11,051 nt of DNA from DATFDN01 sp049591635 (lineage in GTDB: Bacteria > Pseudomonadota > Alphaproteobacteria > Acetobacterales > Acetobacteraceae), in assembly GCA_049591635.1 (NCBI GenBank), contig JBAWFF010000286.1, positions 1 to 11,051 of the forward strand. Reading direction: 5' to 3'. The notes under the pieces are model-generated. The model saw only the letters and a program-made list of their open reading frames with translations, had not been told where the DNA came from and did no database searches. A program made the translations under genes and the position numbers. Shown here piece after piece: positions 6,443 to 11,051 of this stretch (the stretch's first letter is position 1; every line of letters starts with the position of its first letter).

Positions 6443-7363
6443 TCAGGCGACGGCCGCCTCATAGTCGATCGGCTCGGCGTGCCATCCCTCCCGGCGCAGC
6501 CGCCAGTAGCCGTCGTGCAGTCGCATGGTCAGCGGGCCGGGGCGGTCATTGCCGATGATGCGATTGTCCAGCCGGGTCACGCCGATCACGCCGCCGGCCG
6601 TCGAGGTGATGAACACCTCGTCGGCCTCGCGCAGTTCCGTCGCCGGCACGACCCTCTGCTCGCAGGGAATTCCGAGCTTCTCGCAAAGTTCGATCACCGA
6701 CAGCCGGGTGATGCCCTCCAACACGCCGGTATCAGGCGTCGCTGCCACGCCATCGGTGACCGCGAAGACGTTGAAGCCGGGGCCTTCGGTGACGTTGCCG
6801 TCGAGCCCGAGCAGGACCGGGTTGTCGGCGCCGGCGTCATGGGCCTCGAACAAGGCTCGCGTCATGTCGGCCCAATGGAAGTTTTTCGCGCGCGGATCGA
6901 CGCATTCCGGCGGGATGCGCGGGGTCGAGGCGATGATGAGATGGGCGCCGCGATCGATAACCTCGCGCGGCATCAGCCACACATAGGGGACGGCGAACGC
7001 GGCCAGATAGGGGCGCGCGTTGGCGGGATGGCGCGGCACCCCCGCCGGCGGGCTGCCGCGCAGGCAATCCATCGCGACATAGGCCTCCCGCAGGCCGCTG
7101 CGGCTGACGAGTTCGTGCAGGATAGCACGCAGTTCGGACTCGCTTTCCCTCGGTTGGAGCCGAAGCGCCGCCATCGATGCGCGGAACCGGCGCAGATGCG
7201 CGTCCAATTGAAAGAACGCACCGTCCCAGACGCTGACCACGTCATAGGTCACGTCGGACCTGCGATAGCCCCATTCGGTCAGCGGAATCGTCGCCTCGCC
7301 CACCGGCATGAAGCGCCCGTCCATGTAGGCCGCTCCCGCCGGCCATTGTCCAATGCTGCTCAT
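6443..7363 (-). CDS. Fold-type IV PLP aminotransferase, (R)-amine transaminase-like
   Basis: The 306-residue cytoplasmic enzyme belongs to the class IV aminotransferases (BCAT, D-amino-acid transaminase, 4-amino-4-deoxychorismate lyase). The PLP lysine is Lys160 in DPRAKNFHWADMTRALFEA. The cofactor phosphate region is EGPGFNVFAV (193-202), with GVLEGITRLSVI (213-224) and TSTAGGVIGVTRLD (253-266). The N-terminal active-site strand reads YRRSDVTYDVVSVWDG (33-48), unlike the FEGIR of typical BCATs. It resembles the HSDVTYxVxxVW segment of (R)-selective amine:pyruvate transaminases such as those of Arthrobacter, as does the DGYW near the end. Substrate is therefore probably an amine, or a D- or branched-chain amino acid; this is inference from motifs. 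The start at 7363 has AAAGGCGGG about 8 bases upstream. A 26-codon ORF ends 15 bases before it. Confidence 0.88.
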   Translation of the reverse strand: MSSIGQWPAGAAYMDGRFMPVGEATIPLTEWGYRRSDVTYDVVSVWDGAFFQLDAHLRRFRASMAALRLQPRESESELRAILHELVSRSGLREAYVAMDCLRGSPPAGVPRHPANARPYLAAFAVPYVWLMPREVIDRGAHLIIASTPRIPPECVDPRAKNFHWADMTRALFEAHDAGADNPVLLGLDGNVTEGPGFNVFAVTDGVAATPDTGVLEGITRLSVIELCEKLGIPCEQRVVPATELREADEVFITSTAGGVIGVTRLDNRIIGNDRPGPLTMRLHDGYWRLRREGWHAEPIDYEAAVA

Positions 7364-7378
7364 CTGCTCGCCCGCCTT

Positions 7379-7459
7379 TCAGCTACGGTATTTGTGCGCG
7401 AGTTCCACGGCTGGCGGCAAGGTCCGGTCGTATTCGCCCAGTCGGACGATAATGCTCAC
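7379..7459 (-). CDS. Possible 26-residue leader ORF ahead of the aminotransferase
   Basis: A GTG-started frame (GTG at 7459-7457, TGA at 7381-7379) encodes 26 residues of ordinary, non-arginine-biased composition, beginning MSIIVRLGEYDRTLPP. GGGAG lies 6 bases before the GTG and an in-frame stop immediately precedes it, which defines the start. It ends 15 bases before the aminotransferase ATG, on the same strand. An overlapping ATG at 7463 in another frame could use the same Shine-Dalgarno but gives a less protein-like product. It may be a leader peptide, a small protein or the remnant of a longer gene; there is no amino-acid run or attenuator hairpin to support attenuation. Confidence 0.3.
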   Translation of the reverse strand: MSIIVRLGEYDRTLPPAVELAHKYRS

Positions 7460-7544
7460 TCATCGCTCCCGCCGCGAAAGGCCGATGGTGCCGTTCGAGA
7501 GGGTCGGATCGCCCAAAAAAATGCGTTCGACATGGCTACGCCGT

Positions 7545-7925
7545 TCACCGGCGACGAAATCCGATTGAGTCCCGTTCGCTAGTTTGCGCTGCCGCCAGTT
7601 CTTCGCGGCAAACCTCGTCCAGGGGTGGCAAGTCGCTCCGCACCAGCGCCCACATGATCGGCGCCGCGACGCTCTCGTAGCTGTGGCGCAGCACGTTACC
7701 GATTCCCGCCACCTTCGGCCACGGAATCTCCGGGTGCCGGGCTTTGAGTTCGGCGGTCAGATGACGACTCGCCTCGGAAATGATTTCAACGCCACGCTCG
7801 ACGAGCCAGCGCCTCTCCCAATCGGCCTCGAACCTGTCGAGCGTCATGTCGCCCATGACGTTGCGGACGCGTCCGATTGCCTCGACGATATCGGAAAGGC
7901 GCGGGACGGGCGAGCGAGGAGGCAT
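7545..7925 (-). CDS. HepT-like HEPN ribonuclease toxin (DUF86)
   Basis: The 126-residue protein has the DUF86/HepT outline: helical throughout, with RLSDIVEAIGRV near the start, ERGVEIISEASRHLT (43-57) and IPWPKVAGIGNVLRHSYESV (67-86). HepT proteins are HEPN ribonucleases of type VII toxin-antitoxin systems, with an active site R-x4-6-H-x-Y. Here H81-S-Y83 is present, but the Arg expected 4-6 residues before the His is absent (position 76 is Gly); the nearest Arg is Arg80, directly beside His81. This GNxLRHxY version is, as I recall, common in DUF86 proteins, so it may be a subfamily form rather than a loss, but nuclease activity is uncertain. Tyr83 would be the residue AMPylated by the partner. 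The ATG shares one base with the upstream nucleotidyltransferase stop (TGATG), indicating coupled translation. Confidence 0.87.
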   Translation of the reverse strand: MPPRSPVPRLSDIVEAIGRVRNVMGDMTLDRFEADWERRWLVERGVEIISEASRHLTAELKARHPEIPWPKVAGIGNVLRHSYESVAAPIMWALVRSDLPPLDEVCREELAAAQTSERDSIGFRRR

Positions 7926-8224
7926 CAGAACACGAGTACCGCCGCCGCCTCGATCCGCTCGCGCAAACCCTTGTGCAGACTGTCGCGCGTCATGATGTCG
8001 GCCTTGCGGCCGAGGATGCTCGACGCGCGCTCCTTCACGTCCATCAACTGGAAAAGGCTAAGCTTGCCCTTTTCGTAGTCGAAGAACAGATCAACATCCG
8101 AGTCCGGGCTGGCTTCGCCGCGCGCCGTCGAGCCGAACAAATAGAGGCGCTCGACGCCGAGCCGTCTCAGTTCGGCTTCGTGCTCCTTGAGCCTGGCGAT
8201 GGCTTCAGCGCGTTCCATGGGCAT
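7925..8224 (-). CDS. MntA-like minimal nucleotidyltransferase antitoxin
   Basis: This 99-residue protein is a minimal nucleotidyltransferase of the MntA/MNT group. The core motif GS-x10-DxD is exact: Gly31-Ser32, Asp43 and Asp45, with TARGEASPDSDVDLFF between and after. A third candidate carboxylate is Asp76 in KADIMT. Such proteins counteract HepT by adding AMP to the Tyr of its HxY motif, which needs the metal-binding acidic residues seen here. It is encoded first and its stop overlaps the HepT start by one base, the usual order of the pair. The start could be 8224 (MPMER) or 8218 (MER); there is no strong Shine-Dalgarno for either. A possible extended -10 element lies just upstream at 8245-8253. 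Confidence 0.9.
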   Translation of the reverse strand: MPMERAEAIARLKEHEAELRRLGVERLYLFGSTARGEASPDSDVDLFFDYEKGKLSLFQLMDVKERASSILGRKADIMTRDSLHKGLRERIEAAAVLVF

Positions 8225-8244
8225 CGCAGCAGTGTCTTTCTGAC

Positions 8245-8253
8245 GTCATAGCA
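8245..8253 (-). promoter_or_regulatory. Possible extended -10 promoter element of the MNT/HepT pair
   Basis: On the minus strand this reads TGCTATGAC, resembling the extended -10 form TGnTATAAT. It lies 21-29 bases before the MNT start, and a GACGTC palindrome (8242-8247) overlaps it, which might serve as an operator. No good -35 is present. It is compatible with the pair having its own promoter after the upstream deacetylase operon, but rests on motif likeness only. Confidence 0.25.
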
Positions 8254-8254
8254 C

Positions 8255-8276
8255 AAAAACGGCCCCGGCGCACCGT
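8255..8276 (-). terminator. Possible weak intrinsic terminator after the deacetylase gene
   Basis: On the minus strand, three bases after the deacetylase stop, ACGGT pairs with GCCGT (one G-T pair) around an 8-base GC-rich loop and is followed directly by a run of T. The stem is short, so termination may be partial. Position suits the end of the four-gene operon, just before the toxin-antitoxin pair. Confidence 0.35.
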
Positions 8277-8278
8277 CC

Positions 8279-9190
8279 CTACGCGACCCCGCCCTGCTCC
8301 TGGCACCACTCCGCCACCTGCGCGTGGGTCGCGAACCAGCAGCCTCCGCGCGCCTTCATGTGGGTGATCAGGCGGGCCAGCAGCGGCAGGCGGCTGCGGT
8401 GGCCGGAGATGTGGGGGTGCATGGTGAGCAGGAACAATCCGCCCTCGTCCCAGGCGCCGTCGAACTCGGCGCGGAAGATTTCCTCGACCGACGAGGGCGG
8501 CGTGTAGGGGCGCAGGCCGGTGAAGCGGGTCATGTTGAAATAGACCGCGTCGTCGCGGATCCATTCGGGCGGGAGTTCGACGATGCCGGTGGCCTCGCCG
8601 CCGTCGGTCAGTTCGTACGGGTCGTCGTCGGCCATCAGACTGCTGTCGTAGAGCAGCCCCATCTCGCGGATGATCCTGAGCGTGTTGACCGAGAAATCCC
8701 AGCTCGCGGTGCGCATCCCGACCGGCGCCTTGCCCGACAACCGCGACAGCACCTCGGCGGCGCGGAAGCTGAGGTCACGCTCGGCTTCGTAGGGCAGATC
8801 GGTGTTCTTCTCGTGGATCCAGGAGTGGATGCCGATCTCGTGGCCGTCGGCGGCCACCGCGCGAACCTCGTCGGGATGCAGGAGCGCGGAGACGGCGGGG
8901 TAGAAGAAGCTCGCCGGGATCGATTCGCGTTCCAGCAAGCGGCGGATGCGGGGCATGCCCTGGCGGTTGCCGTACTGGCCCTCGCTGATCCGCATCGGGC
9001 TCTCGTCGGCGTCGCGCAGCGGGATCGTCTCGTGATCGGCGTCGAACGACAGCGCCACGGCGCAGCGCGCGCCATTCGGCCAACTCGCTGGGCGTAGACT
9101 GCGCCCGGCGCGGGCGCGGCCGACGATGTGGCGCCAGGTCGCCTCGTCCCACTGCCAGGGCTCGCCTTGCGGGCGCGTGTTCTCGCTCAT
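8279..9190 (-). CDS. NodB-fold polysaccharide deacetylase-like hydrolase (PuuE/imidase-like clade)
   Basis: The 303-residue protein has a carbohydrate-esterase-4 (NodB) fold without signal peptide or membrane helix, so it should be cytoplasmic. Metal and catalytic motifs are SFDADHE (Asp50 and Asp52), HSWIH (His122, His126), Arg160 in MRTASWDF, and LTMHPHISGH with His258 and His260. The segment GQYGNRQGMPRIRRLLERE (71-89) recalls the allantoinase PuuE and H. pylori PgdA-type group more than cell-wall chitin or peptidoglycan deacetylases. Members of that group cut cyclic amides or imides, or have unknown substrates. Clustering with two dehydrogenases and a transporter fits catabolism of a small imported molecule, not wall modification (inference). 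The start at 9190 has AGGGAG 8 bases upstream, overlapping the end of the SDR gene; the gap to that gene is 11 bases. Confidence 0.88.
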   Translation of the reverse strand: MSENTRPQGEPWQWDEATWRHIVGRARAGRSLRPASWPNGARCAVALSFDADHETIPLRDADESPMRISEGQYGNRQGMPRIRRLLERESIPASFFYPAVSALLHPDEVRAVAADGHEIGIHSWIHEKNTDLPYEAERDLSFRAAEVLSRLSGKAPVGMRTASWDFSVNTLRIIREMGLLYDSSLMADDDPYELTDGGEATGIVELPPEWIRDDAVYFNMTRFTGLRPYTPPSSVEEIFRAEFDGAWDEGGLFLLTMHPHISGHRSRLPLLARLITHMKARGGCWFATHAQVAEWCQEQGGVA

Positions 9191-9201
9191 TCCCGATCTC
9201 C

Positions 9202-9954
9202 CTACTTGCCGCCGTCGACCTGGAGGATCTGGCCGTTGACGAAGCCGGCCAGGTCGGAGGCGAAGAATATCACGGCGTTGGCGATGTCTTGCGCGGTGCC
9301 GAGCCGCTTCAAGGCGATGCCGCGCACCAGCGCCTCCTGTCCGGCCGCACCGTAGCTCGCCCATTGTGTCTCCGTCGCCTCGTTGGTGCGGACGAAGCCG
9401 GGGGCGACGCTGTTCACGGTGATGCCGAACGGGCCGAGCTCGTGCGCCAGTTGGCGCGTCAGGCCGACGACGGCGTGCTTGGCGGCGCAATAGGCCTGGA
9501 TGCCGGTGAGCGACGCTTGCAGGCCGGCGCCCGAGCTGATGTTGACGATGCGCCCGCGTCCGGCGCGCTTCATGGCGGGCGCGGCGGCGCGGCTCAGCGC
9601 GAAGGCGGCACCGACATTGATCGCCAGGATGCGGTCCCAGTCGGCATCCCCGACCTCCTCGATCGGATGCGGCTTCTGCCCGGCGACGCCGCCGGCGTTG
9701 TTGACCAGCACGTCGATCGCGCCGCCGACCCCGTCTTCCACGCGCTTGATCCAATCGGCCGAGGCCGCGCGATCGGTGAGGTCGAGGACCTGCGTGCTCA
9801 CCCCGGATTTGGCGATCTCGGCGAGTTCACGCGCCGAGAGGTCGCAGCCGAACACACGCGCGCCGAGGCCGGCGAAGCTCTCCGCGATCGTGCGTCCGAA
9901 GCCGTGGCCGGCGCCGCTCACCACCACGGTTTTTGTGTCGAAACCAATCCGCAC
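9202..9954 (-). CDS. Short-chain dehydrogenase/reductase (first of two)
   Basis: This 250-residue classical SDR has the cofactor motif GAGHGFG (14-20), Asp38 at the end of the second strand (favouring NAD(H) over NADP(H)), NNAG (85-88), catalytic Ser140/Ser141, and Tyr155 with Lys159 in YCAAK. The C-terminus GFVNGQILQVDGG is of the usual form. It probably oxidises or reduces a hydroxyl or carbonyl on the operon's substrate; specificity cannot be read. It starts with GTG at 9954, chosen because GAGG sits about 9 bases upstream and the frame then begins right at the fold (MRIGFDTKTVVVSGAG). It follows the second SDR gene by 9 bases and precedes the deacetylase gene by 11. Confidence 0.92.
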   Translation of the reverse strand: MRIGFDTKTVVVSGAGHGFGRTIAESFAGLGARVFGCDLSARELAEIAKSGVSTQVLDLTDRAASADWIKRVEDGVGGAIDVLVNNAGGVAGQKPHPIEEVGDADWDRILAINVGAAFALSRAAAPAMKRAGRGRIVNISSGAGLQASLTGIQAYCAAKHAVVGLTRQLAHELGPFGITVNSVAPGFVRTNEATETQWASYGAAGQEALVRGIALKRLGTAQDIANAVIFFASDLAGFVNGQILQVDGGK

Positions 9955-9963
9955 GTCGGGGCC

Positions 9964-10713
9964 TCACATGTTGTACTGGAAGCCGTCCACCTTGAAGTCC
10001 TGGCCGGTGATGAAGCACGGTTCGGAGGTCGCCAGGAACACGACGAGCTGCGCCACGTCGTCGGGGCTGCCCATGCGGTGCAGGGCGATGCCGTCGCGCG
10101 CGATCTGCGTGCCACGCTCGACGATCACCTTGTTCTTGGCAAGCTCGGTCTGGATCAGGCCGGGGCAGATGGCGTTGATGAGGATCGTCGGCCCGAGTTC
10201 CTTCGCCAGCGCCCTTGTCATGCCGAGAATGCCGGCCTTGGCGCTGGCGTAGGCAAACCGGCTGAGTGCCGCGGTGACGCCGCCCGAATGCGCGTTCAGC
10301 GATGACATCGAGGCGATCCGGCCGCCGCCTTGGGCGAGCATGATCGGGGCAACGGCGCGGATGTAGTTGAAGCAGCTCTTGAGGTTGACGGCGATCGTCT
10401 GGTCGAACTCCGCCTCGGTGATCTCCAGCAGCCCCTTCGGCATCGGCCGTCCGGCGTTGTTGAGCAGGAAGTCGATGCGTCCGAACCGTTCATGCACCTC
10501 GGCGGCCACTTGCTGGGCGCGGGTGAAATCGGCGACATCGGCGTGGACGCACATCGTTTCTGGGCCGATCTCGGCGGCGGTTCGCGCCATCTCGGGGGCC
10601 AGCAGGTCGACCAGTGCGATCGCGTATCCCGCGCGCGCCAACGCCAGCGCGCAGCCTCGGCCGATGCCGCGCGCTCCGCCGGTAACGATCGCGACCCGTG
10701 CATCCGCCATCAT
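9964..10713 (-). CDS. Short-chain dehydrogenase/reductase (second of two)
   Basis: This is a 249-residue classical SDR. GGARGIG (12-18) binds the dinucleotide and Asp36 suggests NAD(H). NNAG is at 85-88, the catalytic serine is in SMSS (135-138), and Tyr155 and Lys159 are in YASAK. The C-terminal GQDFKVDGFQYNM departs from the usual VDGG ending. It is clearly diverged from the neighbouring SDR (different substrate-loop sequence at 187-215), so the two likely act on different intermediates, not as a recent duplication. The start at 10713 has AGGAG 5 bases upstream and overlaps the transporter stop (ATGA); a second ATG at 10710 is a possible alternative. The frame continues upstream, but that part lies inside the transporter gene. 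Confidence 0.92.
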   Translation of the reverse strand: MMADARVAIVTGGARGIGRGCALALARAGYAIALVDLLAPEMARTAAEIGPETMCVHADVADFTRAQQVAAEVHERFGRIDFLLNNAGRPMPKGLLEITEAEFDQTIAVNLKSCFNYIRAVAPIMLAQGGGRIASMSSLNAHSGGVTAALSRFAYASAKAGILGMTRALAKELGPTILINAICPGLIQTELAKNKVIVERGTQIARDGIALHRMGSPDDVAQLVVFLATSEPCFITGQDFKVDGFQYNM

Positions 10714-11051
10714 CCCAACTCCTGATGCGCGGTCTCCGGCATCCGCCAGATCACCACGAAGCTGATGATCGCCGCGCCGATCACGTACCAGGCGGGCGAG
10801 ATCGGCGAGCCGGTCGCGGCGATCAACCACGTGGCGATGAACGGCGCGAAGCCGCCGAAGATCGCTACCGCCAGCGCGTAGGCGGGCGTCATCCAAGTCG
10901 ATCGCCCGATGGTGCGGAACATCTCCGCGATCGCCGCCGGTCCGGCGCCGGAGAACAGCGAGATCGCGGCGGCGAAGATCGCCTGGATCAGGATCAGCGT
11001 CCCGAACCCCGGCTTGCCCAGGATCACCGCGAAGAACGGCAGCGGCGCCAC
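10710..11051 (-). CDS. MFS transporter of the metabolite:H+ symporter type, C-terminal part
   Basis: Only the last 114 codons are in the window; the gene continues past position 11051. The visible part has about three membrane helices: one near ILIQAIFAAAISLF, one around TPAYALAVAIFGGFAPFIATWLI, and a last helix AWYVIGAAIISFVVIW ending RMPETAHQELG. The segment AEMFRTIGRSTWMTPAYALAVAIFGG is typical of the MHS branch of the major facilitator superfamily (ProP, KgtP, ShiA and citrate or dicarboxylate carriers). It should import a small organic acid or zwitterion with protons across the inner membrane. Its stop overlaps the start of the second SDR gene, so it is the upstream member of the operon and hints that the operon's substrate is taken up from outside. 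Confidence 0.88.
   Translation of the reverse strand: MAPLPFFAVILGKPGFGTLILIQAIFAAAISLFSGAGPAAIAEMFRTIGRSTWMTPAYALAVAIFGGFAPFIATWLIAATGSPISPAWYVIGAAIISFVVIWRMPETAHQELG

Noticed and set aside
7515..7553. Run of seven T (minus strand) after HepT with the hairpin at 7539-7553 as an intrinsic terminator
   Set aside because: The stem is only 5 base pairs, overlaps the HepT stop codon and lies 17 bases before the T run, too far for an intrinsic terminator.
9289..10305. A 338-codon plus-strand frame opposite the two SDR genes
   Set aside because: It is the antisense shadow of two SDRs with complete catalytic motifs and has no recognisable domain of its own.

Overview
The window is about 11 kb of very GC-rich DNA, with strong G/C preference at third codon positions and long spurious antisense reading frames. 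Gene content points to an alphaproteobacterium, most likely in or near the Acetobacteraceae/Rhodospirillales: divergent fabI/pdxH, an exported Tim44-like protein next to pmbA, and a palindromic repeat of the GCGGG-CATGACGA kind common between genes in that group. The taxonomic placement is an inference; no rRNA or marker gene is present.

Layout. Positions 1-63 hold one and a half copies of a REP-like palindrome. fabI (enoyl-ACP reductase, minus, 92-922) and pdxH (pyridoxamine-phosphate oxidase, plus, 1010-1606) are divergent housekeeping genes. A 372-base gap follows, holding two adjoining long hairpins (1665-1763) and no convincing gene. Next is a plus-strand run: a two-domain universal stress protein (1979-2842), a small cupin (2866-3192), pmbA/tldE (3237-4574), an exported Tim44-like membrane protein (4641-5549) and an unrecognised three-helix membrane protein (5588-6166). 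Gaps are short enough (23-66 bases) for one operon.

Positions 6167-6442 are a scar. They contain a decayed second copy of the Tim44-like gene (two internal deletions) and, on the other strand, a 25-codon ORF with a good Shine-Dalgarno sequence. On the minus strand follow a fold-type IV PLP aminotransferase that looks like an (R)-selective amine transaminase (6443-7363), preceded by a possible 26-residue leader ORF, and a HepT/MntA-like HEPN-nucleotidyltransferase toxin-antitoxin pair with a 1-base overlap (7545-8224).

The right end is a tightly packed minus-strand operon read from beyond the window edge: the C-terminal part of an MFS (metabolite:H+ symporter type) transporter, two short-chain dehydrogenases and a NodB-fold deacetylase of the PuuE/imidase-like clade (8279-11051). 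Stop/start overlaps or gaps of 9-11 bases join all four. This looks like an uptake-and-catabolism cassette for a small substrate containing a hydroxyl or carbonyl and an amide or imide, but the substrate cannot be read from the sequence. I saw no CRISPR array, tRNA, rRNA, integrase or intact insertion sequence. The least explained items are the four-gene catabolic operon, the tandem hairpins, the Tim44 paralogue remnant and the two small ORFs.
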